Source: Thalassia testudinum (Eukaryota; Streptophyta; Magnoliopsida; Alismatales; Hydrocharitaceae). Taken from it: DNA of 64,000 nt. Below the pieces are notes generated by a model, which was given only the letters and a program-made list of their open reading frames with translations, did no database searches and was not told the DNA's origin. The stretch spans positions 67,024,501-67,088,500 of the forward strand of contig JAZHRO010000003.1 of assembly GCA_037157565.1 (NCBI GenBank), given 5' to 3'. Position 1 is the first letter of the stretch, and each line of letters begins with the position of its first letter. Of the stretch, positions 23,492 through 35,000 are shown piece by piece. The translations under genes were made by a program, and so were the position numbers.

Positions 23492-25174
23492 ATGCACGGG
23501 CGATGGTCTCAAAATCTGCACTTGGAAGGACCATTTGATTTCGCCCCCCACGCAAAAAGACCACTTTTTTTGTCTTCTCCTGAAAAAATGGAAACACAAC
23601 AAAATAGGTCCACTGATCCTTCCACGTCCACCTCTAACCCCACCACTAACCCTAATTCTAACCCTTCCACCCAAAACCCAACCACCATTAACTTCCCACA
23701 CTTGGAGCTCCCTAATCTTGAGTTGAACCACACACAACATCAAGACCCCCTACCTGATCTTTTAAAATTGATGGCTGATCAGATTAATAAATTAAATTCC
23801 AATCAACAAACATTGACTAGGAACATCCAAAACCTAGCCAATCCAAGGCCAAACCCACCACCCCGTCAGCAGCCTGTTATTCCTCTAAAAGATTTCTATG
23901 ATCCGTCTTACTATGAGGAACGACCAGGGGTGGTCATACCCGATGGGGACTTTGAGATCAAGCTGCGGTCCTGAACCTAATTAAACACTTTCATGGCCTT
24001 CCTAGGGAAGACCCTTTCAGCCACCTTGAAGAGCTAACTCTTCTTGCACAGACAACCCATTCCCGAAATGTGCAAGAAGACATATGGCTGATGTGGCTTT
24101 TTCCATTATCTCTTAAAGATAAGGCTGCTTATAGGTTCAGGACCATTGGCCGACCCATCACAACTTGGCCTCAGCTCAAAAGAGCCTTCCTCAAGAAATT
24201 CTTTCCCATAGGTCACACCAATTCCTTGCGAAGATCTATTACGACCTTTCACCAAAAATCTGGTGAGACCTTCCATGATTCTTGGGAAAGATTTCAAGAT
24301 CTTTTAAGAAGTTTTCCGCACCACGAGATTCCTTTGTGGCAGCTCGTGCGTATCTTCTATCATGGATTAGAAGATCAAATCCAACATTTTGTCAAGGCCT
24401 TGTGTGGCGGCAACTTCTTAAATAAAGATGCAGAAAGTGCCTATGACCTGTTTGAAGAAATGAGTGAAAACTCATTTAATCAAGCTTCCATGAACACATT
24501 TTGCAGAACTCAAAACCCACAGTTCGGTGTTCATGAAATAGGCACTCAATCTATCCCTATCACCCAAGACGATCTTCAATTGATTGCTTAAAAACTTGAC
24601 TAGATGCATATTAATCAGAAGAAAATTGAGGAAAGACAGGCCACATCAACTCAAGCTCCACACCCACATCTAACCCAACCTAACTTTCCACGAAGGAAAA
24701 TTTGCACAATCTCAACACTACTCCTGCTGATTATTCTGAGGTTGCCCATGATTCACTGGGGAATTACAACTATCCTGATCTTAACCCCACTCAAAATATT
24801 TCTGCCATCCAGGAGCCATTTTAAAATTCTTCCAATCGGAAAAATTACCCGAACTACTCCTGGAATAGTCAAGTTTCCTCCCAACCATATCATTTTAACG
24901 GGTATGGGTCGAATCCAAACTTCCATCCTGGGCCATCCCAACAAGACATCAATGCCCAGATGATGAGGACCCTGCAGGATATGCAAACAAAAATGACGGA
25001 AGTAACCCACACCATCAAAAATCTGAACAATCAGATTGGGGTTACTCCCACACAAAGACCTGCAGGACATCTTCCGTCCCAACCCATGCCCAACCCTAAT
25101 CACCAAGGAAACCATTATACAGGTAGAACCCCACACTATCCGAATCAGCCTCCTCCTAATCCACCACCTCAGTA
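23492..25174 (+). pseudogene. Gag of element Y, frameshifted
   Basis: The start is MHGRWS, matching M-x-GRRSL at the gag starts of H and region 2. A Thr/Asn/Pro-rich N-terminus runs to a frameshift near 23966. The gag core follows in one open stretch to 24590: LIKHFHGLPREDPFSHLEEL, LKDKAAYRFRTIGRPITTW, FLKKFFPIGHTNSLRR, WQLVRIFYHGL, CGGNFLNKD, YDLFEEMSENSFNQASM. Stops at 24590 and 24601, a frameshift near 24698 and a stop at about 25172 break the C-terminal part, which holds the coiled-coil-like MRTLQDMQTKMTEVTHTIKN. Gag would form the virus-like particle. Confidence 0.92.
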
Positions 25175-26263
25175 GCCACCCAGGTTTCTGCAATCACAGG
25201 CCCCCCATCTGCTCCAAATAATAATCCGACTGCACATGCAGTTACTTTGAGGAGTGGGAAAACCACCACTGACCCCGGGCCTTCACACAAACCTGGTGAA
25301 ATACCTGTGCAAATTGACTCCCCACCTCCCCATCAGGAAGAAAAAGAAAAACAAAACTCTCAAGACAAGATTCCTGTCCCTTTCCCACAAGCTCTCTACC
25401 CCACCACCAACAAAAAAAAGAAATCTGAGCCCACTACAGAAGAACTCATGGAGCTATTTGGGCAAGTTCATATCAGTATTCCTCTCCTAGATGCCATTAA
25501 ATATATACCTGCCTATGCTAAATTTTTAAAGGAGATTTGTACTCCTAAAAGGCAGGCCAAAAATCTTGGACAAGTGCATCTTTCGGAGATAATAAGCTCT
25601 GTCATACAGAGTAAGCTACCTCCAAAGATGAAAGATCCAGGGGTGCCTTTAATTTCCGTAATTATTGATGACAATACATTTAATTGCGCCCTCCTTGATA
25701 TTGGTGCCTCAGTTAATATTATTCCCACAAGTTTATTCGAAGAATTTCATATCAGTGAACTAAAACCCGTCGAGGTTACCCTACAATTAGCCGACCGATC
25801 TACAATCAAACCTCGTGGGATTATCGAGGATGTTTTAGTCAAGGTCCAGAATTGTGTCTTCCCTGCAGACTTTCTAGTTCTTGACATTGAGGCACCTGAA
25901 TCATTACTGGACTCCCCAATAATCCTTGGACTCCCCTTTTTGGCCACCACAAAGGCAAATATCAATTGCCACACAGGCAAAATGGATATTAACTGTGCAG
26001 GCCAAACTATCACTTTAGATATTTTTAAATCCTCCAGGAGATTCCATGATGATAACTTCTTTGAGGACTCAGATACTGAAATTTCCAATATGGTGGAGAC
26101 AATGTTAATAGATACCCTTACTGACCATAATTTTTTTGAGGACTCTGATTTAGAATCAATGGTCGGCGAAATCTGTGATCCGGAAACTTGTATTGACCCC
26201 AAATTTATTCCTGATACCCCCCTAACCCACCCACTATTCATGCACCTAATTTTTCCACACTAA
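25175..26263 (+). CDS. Aspartic protease region of element Y, open but likely not translated with gag
   Basis: The frame contains AVTLRSGK (the conserved gag-PR junction motif, about 25232), then a Pro/Lys-rich linker and PLLDAIKYIPAYAKFLKEIC (25483). The protease core follows: ALLDIGASVNIIP (about 25688; catalytic Asp in DxGAS, x being Ile), TLQLADRS (flap-side block) and IILGLPFLATTKA. The C-terminal tail is acidic, with FFEDSD repeated. From 25247 it is 338 codons without a stop, ending at 26263. It lacks its own clear start context and depends on gag upstream, which is broken. No RT follows. Confidence 0.85.
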   Translation, partial: ATQVSAITGPPSAPNNNPTAHAVTLRSGKTTTDPGPSHKPGEIPVQIDSPPPHQEEKEKQNSQDKIPVPFPQALYPTTNKKKKSEPTTEELMELFGQVHISIPLLDAIKYIPAYAKFLKEICTPKRQAKNLGQVHLSEIISSVIQSKLPPKMKDPGVPLISVIIDDNTFNCALLDIGASVNIIPTSLFEEFHISELKPVEVTLQLADRSTIKPRGIIEDVLVKVQNCVFPADFLVLDIEAPESLLDSPIILGLPFLATTKANINCHTGKMDINCAGQTITLDIFKSSRRFHDDNFFEDSDTEISNMVETMLIDTLTDHNFFEDSDLESMVGEICDPETCIDPKFIPDTPLTHPLFMHLIFPH

Positions 26264-26547
26264 CTTCCCCCAATCCTCACCATTCCTTCCCCAACCCCTT
26301 TCTTACGGACCTGCCACCAACCCCGCCTGAGTTTAGCACCCAACCTGATTTAAAACCATGGCCAGACTCGGGCTACACTTATCATTTTCCATCCAACTTT
26401 GATCCCAATATTATTTCTAATCAATTTTCTAGGGATCTAGAAGAAGACACCTTTTTTGTGGGCATCCAAGTGTCCAATTATCTACATGATTTTACGTCTT
26501 CCGTGAATACCTTCACGCCCGGCTGAATGGCGTAAAAGATAGCACTG

Positions 26548-26565
26548 GATGGGAGGTAACCCATC
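26548..26565 (+). other. AGGYAA-loop hairpin (element Y)
   Basis: GATGGG, loop AGGTAA, CCCATC: a perfect 6-bp stem. Equivalents with other stem bases but the same loop occur at 11594-11609 and, on the minus strand, at 55467-55482. Confidence 0.7.
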
Positions 26566-27895
26566 ATTTTTTCTTGCTTTCCCTTTTTTCTTCTTTTTCC
26601 AGGTTTTGTTCCTCCTAAACCTGACCATTCTTCACTAAGGTGATCCCTTTTCCCTCCTAATGCATGAGGACATGGCATATCTTAAGCATGGGGGGGTGTT
26701 TTTAAATTTTATGATCGATTTAGGATTTTCAAAACCTAAAAACATGCATTTTTGTTTAATTTATTTCCTGCTTGCATACCTAGAAAAATAAAAATGTTCA
26801 AAACTTTTTGAGGAAAAATTTTGAAATCGGGACTAAGGTCGAAAAATTCACTTTTGGTACAATGGGATTTAATCTTTAACAAACTAAGGATAAGGACATG
26901 GATCTGATCATTAGAATTCTAGGGTCTATTTTAGACTAGATCAGATATCCTTCTCTAAAAATTCCACCTGAACTCATGATAGTTCAGGTGACTTGAACCT
27001 ATTTTGTAATATGGAAAGTATTTGACTTAATTTCTGATTCAAAAACTTGCGTGTCTTGACAAACTTCTTGTGTCAATTTTCACACACAAGCCAACACCAA
27101 AAAAGAATCAAAAATTTGAAAAATTCCCTTGTTTGGACTTAGTGAAAGTCTGAAGCAGATCATTGGTTTGAGTTCCCACCGCTGAGAAGGAGGAAAGTAC
27201 CTCCTTTGAGGATGCGATGTCAACATGTTACCGCCTCGGCGCTGCTCCATATCTATATTTCATATCTTTAGATGGAGCATTAAAGCGCATTTTAGCAGCT
27301 CAAGTGTCTTGGACGGTGCTCTACCTATAGTGTCGGAGCAAGAGCTTGAGTTTGCTTGGAGCGCCCCTTTTCACCGCATCGTGTTTTGGGGTTGTGAGCT
27401 CCTGGGTGGTGTCATGATAGTGCTATCCCGAAGTACTGGTGCCAGAGCCCCCTCGAGGAATGGTAATGGGAATGATGATCCCGACACATCTGTTGTAAGA
27501 CTAAGCTAAAAATAAGCATGGGAAAAAAAAAAAGAAAAAAGAAAAAAATATATATAATAATAACACGTCCTTATAAATGTTGGCTTTTCACAATCACAGA
27601 CACAAGGTTTTAAAGGATTTTGCAAGTTGTGAATCAGATTCATGAGCCAGAAAAATCCTAAAATAAACATTTCAAGTCATCTGAATTAACAAAGGGTTAA
27701 TTTGTAAATTTTCTGGAGAATATATTGATCCCGTTCTATCTAATGATTGAATCAAAAAACAAATCCCGATGTTTATCTTTAATAAATCCCGTACCTCCTG
27801 TGTTTTAATCTACCAAGGTCCCTTAATCTCTTTTTCTCCTCAAAAGTAAAAAAAATTAGATTTCCCAAAAATTCCATTTTCCAAAAAAATTAAAG

Positions 27896-27933
27896 TTTTG
27901 CTAAGAGACTAGCAAAAGATAAGCATGGGGGTG
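27896..27933 (+). promoter_or_regulatory. PPT-adjacent hairpin and polypurine tract of element Y
   Basis: TTTTGCTA, loop AGAGAC, TAGCAAAA (27896-27917) is followed by AAGCATGGGGGTG, which abuts the 3' LTR. The PPT primes plus-strand DNA synthesis. The same hairpin precedes the PPT in copy C and element E. Confidence 0.8.
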
Positions 27934-30184
27934 TGATAAACGCCAGTTTATCATCATTCTTATGCATTAAAACAAACCTAGCTCTTAGGATTTTTACTCC
28001 GCAAATAAGTTTTTGGGTTGTATTTAGACATAAATTAGGTTAGGCATGCATTTCATTTTTATTGTCCTTTTAATGTGTTTCTGTGAGTGTTAGGGATGTA
28101 TAGATACACAGATCCCTAAAACCCTAGCACTCAAGAAGGCAAATGGTGAAGGAGAAGCCCAGACTTGCTGGAACTCAACTTGATCCAACTCACCACAACT
28201 GGAACCTAGCTTACCTGAACAAGGGTTAGCTCATCCCAGCTCCATTCAGCTAATCTCAGCTGAATGGCAGCTCAAGAGAGTTCATCTTAGCCCACCCTAG
28301 CACAAGTCAGCTCAGATCCAGCTCAACATAGCTGAGTCTAGCTCATCTCAGCTCCCACTAGTCCACAGGGAGCTCTAGCTAGCTCAACTGAGTTGACAGG
28401 AGTTCACCCCAGCTTAGATCCTGCTACATCTAGCTCCACTCAACTCCAGCCAGCTGAAGAAGAACTCATCCCAGCTTAGGAAGCCCAAGTCCAGCTCCCG
28501 AGGACTCAACTTAGCTCAACTCAGTTGAGCTAAGCTACTTTAGCTACCTCAACCAGCTTGATTCTCCTCGGGAGCACCAGACCTAACTCACCTCAGCTCA
28601 TTGTGGTAGAATCTAGCTCACTTTAGCTTGGCTTAGCAACTAGCAAAGAACTAGCAAGCTAAGCCAGCTAGAGTAGCGCCATGCCAGCCTCCTCAGCAGC
28701 AGCCAGCTCCAGTTTCAGCTCTAGACTTCTCCACCTCAGCTCCTCCCTCCAAACCCTAGCTCCAACACCTTATCCTCTACTCCTCCAATAGCTAAGCTAG
28801 CTTAGCTTAGCTTAGCTTAGCTAGCAACCAGCCCCTTGGCCATCCACCACCTTCAAAGTCAACCCTAGCTAGCTCCACCAACTTAAGCCTACCTAAGCTA
28901 GCTACCCTACTCAAGTTGGCGCCACCTCCTAGCCATCCCTTCACCCCATTATCACCACCGAAAGACACCTTAAGTTGGCTCCAAAAACTACCCCTAACCA
29001 CCTTTATATTGGCGCCAACTTTCAGCCCTTAATCCAGCCTACACCTACCCACATAAGCCATCCTAGCCATCCACCTACCCCTCCTTCTAGAACCCTCTTG
29101 GCGCCAACTTAGACCACCTTCTAGAACCCTTTCTCGCGCCAACATCAAGGGGTGTCAACCCCCATAACTACCCCCTTGCTGTCACTTAAGGTGGCGCCAA
29201 ACACCCTTGGCCATTGGATCCTTAACCACCTCCATCATTCCATCTTGGCCCTCCTTTTCAAGGGACACCTTAGCCCCCTTCCTATTCTATAAAAACCCAC
29301 CACCTACCACCATTTTGGGGCATCCTCCATTAGTGTATTTTGCTACCTAAACCACCTATACCTACGGCCAAGAAGAAGGAGTAGAGAAGGAGATTAAAGG
29401 GGCACATCACCAGCCCTTTTGGTGACTTCTCCCCACTCTCTTCAACTTGGGCCACGCCAAGGAGGAGGACTCTTCCACTTCAAGGTGGACGACCAGGCAA
29501 GGGAGAAGGTCCTAGGGTGGGCGTCCACCCTTCGAGAGAAGCTTAGGGCACGCCCCCTTTGGGCTTGCCTTGAAGGACATCACCTTGGCGGAGCACTGCA
29601 AGGAAGGAGTTGAAGGATTCTTTTCAAGCTTGGGAGCCACCAACCTTGGAGCAAGAAGCCCTCTTCTTCACCATCTATCTAGAGGATTTGTGTTTGCTTT
29701 TCTCTATTTTAATTTTTCTAGTAGTAGAAGCATTCCCCTACCAGGCTTTTTTGTAAAACACTTTTCAGTAATCTAGTTGCCTTCTTTGCAATTTTCTATT
29801 TTGCATTTCGCATTTCTACTTGCTTTGCTTTTTAGAATTTTTCACTCCCTCTCCCTAATTATTCTAGGCGTCCACTTGCCTAGAGTGAGCTTAGGGAGAG
29901 GCTCTACTTGCCACTTAGAAGTAGTAGTTAAATTTGAAGTGCAAATCATCTTCCCGCCACCATTTCGCATGTTGTCTTAATCTAAAAACAAAAAAAAATG
30001 ATATATTGAAAAATACCAAAAAGAAAGTTGAGATCTATTTGTAAGAAAGAGAATCACATTTGCAAACATATTGCCTCCTTGGACGACCCAAGATACTCCC
30101 CTATCTAGGTTTATAAATTTAAGAGCGAAAGCAGATTTACGCGTTACAACGACCTAATTAACAAACCACGTATTTTCGCTATCA
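27934..30184 (+). repeat. 3' LTR of element Y (gamma)
   Basis: The LTR is 2251 bp and starts with TGATAAACGCCAGTTTATCA, a perfect 8-bp stem with a 4-nt loop. It has the same block order as the 5' LTR and ends GCTATCA before the CTCCA duplication. A reverse-strand open frame at its right edge only reads through from the gag of element H. Confidence 0.95.
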
Positions 30185-31075
30185 CTCCATAAGAGGCATC
30201 GACTAGATTGCGAATGCCCTCTTGCAATCCATAGTAGAAGATGTGCATTAATTGCCAACGAGGGGTGTCATGATGTGGGCATTTCCTTTTCAATTCATGA
30301 AAGCGTTCCCACGCTTCATGAATTGGTTCTCCATTATTCTGAGTAAATGTGGTGATGGCTCGCCTTAGTGCATTGGTTTGACTAATAGGAAAAAATTTCT
30401 TCAAAAATGCGAATTCAAGTTCAGCCCAAGTTGAGATTGGTTGTGCAATAATTCTATATCGGTAGGCAACCTTGTCCTTAAGGCTAAAGGTGAACATCTT
30501 CATTAGTAGGATTTCCCGACTTTGATTTCGAGGACCAAGAGTTTGAGATAAATTCTTTAGATCTTCAATGCGTTGAAATGGATCCTCGGATGCAAATCCA
30601 TGAAAATGTGGGATTAGACCTATAATGCATGGCTTTAATTCTAAGTCATTTTCCCCAATGGGAATCCTAACATTAGGCTCTACTTGTGCATTAGATGGAT
30701 TATAATAATCGCGGAGTAGAGGCCTAGGATAAAGGATAGGCAAATCAGGGTTTTCAAAACCCACCTCAGGTAGAGGTGGAGGATGGATTTGTAGATTCTG
30801 AAGAGTAGCTATCAACAGATTGATTTGAGGGTTCTACTCGAGCATCTGAAGGTTAGGGTTTAGGAGTGCCTCATGAACATCAAAAGGTGGCATCTCCCCC
30901 TGACTAGAAGAAGAAGGGATCTCAAAATTCTGGTTCTACATTTGGTCCATATGATCACATGCAGGAAAATATATGTATCAGATGGGAAAATTATAGGTTG
31001 CTTAAGTGCAACTAGCTTAGGAATACCTGTCAGCGAAGATACGAAAGGTAGTTTCAAGGATCGCCTCCCGTGCAT
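30185..31075 (-). pseudogene. Gag N-terminal part of element H
   Basis: The start at 31075 reads MHGRRSL. After a frameshift, GEMPPFDVHEALLNPN (with a nearby in-frame stop) leads to the Gag core: HFHGFASEDPFQRIEDL, FSLKDKVAYRYRIIAQPIST, FLKKFFPISQTNALRRAITT, PRWQLMHIFYYGL, ending LVDASYG at the border with element Y. The gag resumes at 19655 with GNFLNR after removal of Y and one CTCCA. It has the usual order of the Athila Gag core. Confidence 0.9.
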
Positions 31076-32032
31076 AAGCTAAAAAAAATTTGCAAAGGCA
31101 CACTCACGCCACTTAAAGCATCGGCAAACAAGACCCAAAATTAGCACAAAAAGAGAGATTTTCTCTTCTTTCAAAGGAAAGAAGAGAGTCCTAGAATACA
31201 CAAAGATAATTTGGACGCAAACAACTATAATATAAGTATCAAAATACGTGTCCTAAACCTGTGTCTACGCAAGTCCGTATCCTTAAATCTCAAAGGTCTA
31301 AGGTCTATGATCGAGACAGCTCACTACAAGCTCCCCGGGGCTAAGTAGTGAGACTGACTTGTTGATCTTCGACTAAAGCCCTAAGAGGTGCAAAGAGGAG
31401 AGGTAGAAAAATTAGACTCGTGTGACTCTATTGATCGCGCTGTGTGCGCGATAGCATGCAATAGACGAGAGCGATAAAACCCGCATTCATTCTGCAAATA
31501 GATTGAGTCACAAATTTTATTTATCCTCTTTCTACTTAATTTTTTTCCACAAAAAATGGTAGAAAGAAGCAAGCTGACCATTTTTTAGGTTATTTCAAAG
31601 AAAAATATGGTCTTGTTATTATCTAATGATAGGAATTGATGTTGTTTTGTGTGTGTTTTCCCAATGTTGTGAGAAAAATAGTAGAAAAATTACTGAGTCC
31701 GAAGTGACAAATAAACTAGCAGGTATGTGCACTCCTAAGAGTGTATGCCTAAAACATGCTGCTGCTAGTCAAGAAGTTTGCATGTTGTTCTAATTTTTTA
31801 AATTTTCTAACTAAATGCAAAAATACAAGCTACAACAAATACTAAGTAAGAAATACTCACAATGGTATGTATAATGGAAAAATAGAAAAAGAAAACCCGC
31901 CTCCTTTCCTGAGAATACCCACAAAGGATACCTTGAAAAGAAGATAGAAAACAGAATAAAACAAAGCTAATTAGTAAAAGAAATTATATACAAAACAAAA
32001 CAGTAATGGCGAATATAATAATACAGTTACCT
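31076..32032 (-). other. Leader of element H
   Basis: This non-coding leader is 0.96 kb. A splice-acceptor-like TTTTCAAG/GTATCC (minus AG at 31932-31933) lies about 100 nt from the PBS. No gene is visible. Confidence 0.6.
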
Positions 32033-32049
32033 CCCCAACAACGACGCCA
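32033..32049 (-). promoter_or_regulatory. PBS of element H, tRNA-Asp type
   Basis: The minus strand reads TGGCGTCGTTGTTGGGG, the tRNA-Asp complement with transitions, six bases inside the LTR. Confidence 0.85.
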
Positions 32050-32055
32050 TTAAAA

Positions 32056-35000
32056 TGGTTGTTTAATTCCTCAACACAGTTAATCAAGTAAGTTAGACTT
32101 AATTAATCGTATGAGAAAGTAACTTAGGTTAACTTGAATTAGTATTAATTGTGTAGTATAGGGTCAAGTTAACGTAACATTTTAGCATTTTAATTCTTTT
32201 AAGCTGGTTGAGTCTAGGTCATTCACTGGGAGGCATAACTTATCTTAATTCACCATTAATTCCTAAGCATAAATTACTAATTACTTAATCAATTAGAATT
32301 GTAGTTAAAATATTTTAAGTACATGAATCTTGCATAGAAGATATTCACTTAAAAGCATGCAACATTCCATTAAGAAAAAACACATTTACACATGTATTCT
32401 CTCATTACGAATCAAGTAAACATGTTTATTCACTAATTACAATATTCCTTTTACAAAATTTTAAGGCAAGAAAATTTATGCAAGTGGATACAAATGCCTC
32501 ATTATATCAAAAGTATTAAAGGTGACATTACAATAATGAAAATACAAAAGTAAATATAGAAATTACAAAAGTCTCCTTTCTTCCTCTCTTTAGCACTTTC
32601 TTCTGCTTTTAATCTCAAACCCTCTCTGTTCTCTTTTCTTTAACTGTCTCATTTTGTTCCCTTAATTTTTTTTTCTTTACTATGCTTCTTATATTTCCAA
32701 TACTGTTCACAATGCAATCCAAACTTAGCTGATTTCTCTCGATCCTTAACCCTTTTTTTTTAACGCTCATTTCAAAAATTTGGTTAGTGGGTGGCCCAGC
32801 CTTTCGAGGATACATAGCACCTACAAGGGCGAGACCAGACCTTACTCAGCTAGGCCTAGTTCAACTATTAGGTGGATTTCTTGTATTTTTTGTCTCAATG
32901 CACAGTCTCGGCCTCCCATGCCCACAATCACAACCACGCCCACTCACAGGCCCATGGACACAGGCTTACGCCTGTGCACGCACACACGCATCTGCACAGG
33001 CACGTGCACATGCACACGCCCGCACACAATCAAGTTTCTCTTTGCTCCCAGTGTTGACGACCGAAACATCATCGGCATAAAATCATAATGTACTAGTGTG
33101 GCGCTTCACAAATTACCGATGTGGGACCATCACGTCCATTCCTGGCCAAACTTCGGCCATTGATTCCGGCCGCACACTGGGTGATTTCGATCGAGCAAAG
33201 GCTCGATCGAGAGCCCTTTGGATGCTCCACATGTATGTAACACCAATTTGGTGTTCAAGTCAAATCTAACCCTTCGATTTGAAGGGTGAAGGTGGAAGGT
33301 TTTCATAGTGGATATGTCCTGTAGAGGGGAAACTTAGGTTAATTGACTTGTAGAGGCTATACAGCTCTCAACTGAAGGCCTTCGTGCCTTCAATGAATTA
33401 TTTTGTATCAAATCAGTAGTGACACGAAGGTCTGAGAGCATCAGGGAAGAAGATGAAGCTTCTGATCTTCGTTTAAGAGCATCAGAGCTCCATTTTGAGC
33501 TCTGAACAACTCAATGGAGAGTTTAAACCCAGAGGTATCAAATCAAATTATCTCTAAAGTTTTTAGAGATCCTAATTGAACAGGTTTGACATTCAAACTT
33601 CATCGATAATGCACTGGAAATAGTTTGGGTTCAAAAATGACCTAAACTAGAAAGTGAAAATTTTAGCCTAAATCCTCAATAAAATAATTTAGATTTTATT
33701 TGAATAACCGTAGAATCACCCTGACATCAGATTCAACTCATTAATTATCAACTATACTCAAGAATTCTCTGAATTAGGCATAAGTTTGACCATAAAGCTT
33801 CAGAAATTGACTTTTTGAATTAGAGCTTCTTTGACCTAATTAAGACCCTAGATTAGTTCTATTTATCTTCAATAATTGATTCAGAGTCTTCAAAAATAAT
33901 TTTAGTCAAAAATTCTAGGGTTTAAGACTCATCGCCTGAGATCCTAATTGAGTTTGTTTAGCAGAGCAAACTACAACTTCTCTAAGTAAACAATCAATAG
34001 GATTAACTTCATCATGCTTTACTCAAGCTTCTAAACCACTTAGATTAGATTCAATCCTAATGAAGGTGTCTCTCCAACTCTGTCAGAGTTAGAGAAGACA
34101 GAAGCCTAAGATGAGCTCCAAGCATCAAAATATCAAATTAATGATCGATACAAAATGCTTAGGTCATTAGTAATCAATCTGGAGCTATGAACAGAGTTTT
34201 ATGGGCTAACGACCAATTTTGACTCACCGAAGCTCGCCGGAGCTCTGGTTAGTCCAGAACTGACATTATGAAGTTCAAAACTCCATGAAATTACTCAAAG
34301 ATAACCTAAAAGGTCTCCTGATGTCATAGGGAACCCCAAGAGCTTGACAATTTACTCAATTAAAGATAAAATCAGAAGATAGGATTCAAATTTGAACAAA
34401 TTGCAATCTGAGTTTGCTGGAACTCAGATTGATTCCACTCACTCAATTGAGTGAGAAGATTGATCATTAAGATACAACGATGATCTAGATGTGATTAATT
34501 AGGTGTTTTAACTCTCTTGAGCTCACCATGGATAGTGAACCCAAGAGTCGAGATGAATTTAGGTGTTTTATGAATAGGTGATTAATTCTTTAATTAACTC
34601 TTCGAACGGGGTCCTTAAGTGGTGTATAGGTTATTGAGGGCTCCAATTGGGTGTGATCTACCCTCGGTGACCTCCGCCGTGGACAGTGGAGGTCGTCGGT
34701 CAATGTGGCAATGACTTAGGCATAATAGCTGATAAAAAAATGAGGGAGTAGTGCTGTGAATTCGTAATGAGAAAGGAAGGTGATTGATGCGTAAAAATAG
34801 CAAAAGAGTGCTTCGGACAAGCTCAACGAGCTCACCGAAGCTAGAGAAGATGACAAACAAACTAAGCATGAAAGCCTAACTAAGCTATTTAACCTACTAA
34901 ATTAAAACTACACTACACTTACCTACCTAACCCTACTATTACCAGGACGAAAGGAGGCAGAAATATCCATCGATGGCTCTTAGCGAAGGATGAAACTAGA

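Larger units (their letters stand above)
26264..27933 (+). other. 3' non-coding region of element Y between protease and 3' LTR
   Basis: The protease tail text continues in another frame to about 26525, then a hairpin with an AGGTAA loop lies at 26548-26565. An internal PPT-like AAGCATGGGGGGGTG is at about 26683. A 1.2-kb AT-rich segment follows, ending in a hairpin (27896-27917) and the true PPT (27921-27933). The pol genes expected here are missing. A 94-codon open frame at 27225-27509 has no support. Confidence 0.75.
19656..30184 (+). mobile_element. Complete LTR retrotransposon Y (Athila-like, gag-PR only)
   Basis: Two LTRs (19656-21898 and 27934-30184) flank an internal region of about 6 kb, and CTCCA is duplicated at 19651-19655 and 30185-30189. 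PBS, leader, broken gag, a readable protease and PPT are present; RT, RNase H and integrase are absent, so mobility needed another element. The two LTRs look about 95% alike by eye, so it is not very recent. It disrupts the gag of element H, reading antisense to it. Confidence 0.95.

Noticed and set aside
27225..27509. 94-codon open frame 3' of the element Y protease
   Set aside because: It lies in the non-coding 3' region, has no recognisable motif and no counterpart in other copies.
32780..33088. Overlapping His/Thr-rich and Pro-rich open frames as a host gene
   Set aside because: Three overlapping frames are open through a CACACG/GCACAC-rich segment of the H LTR. No start context, splice pattern or homology supports a gene.
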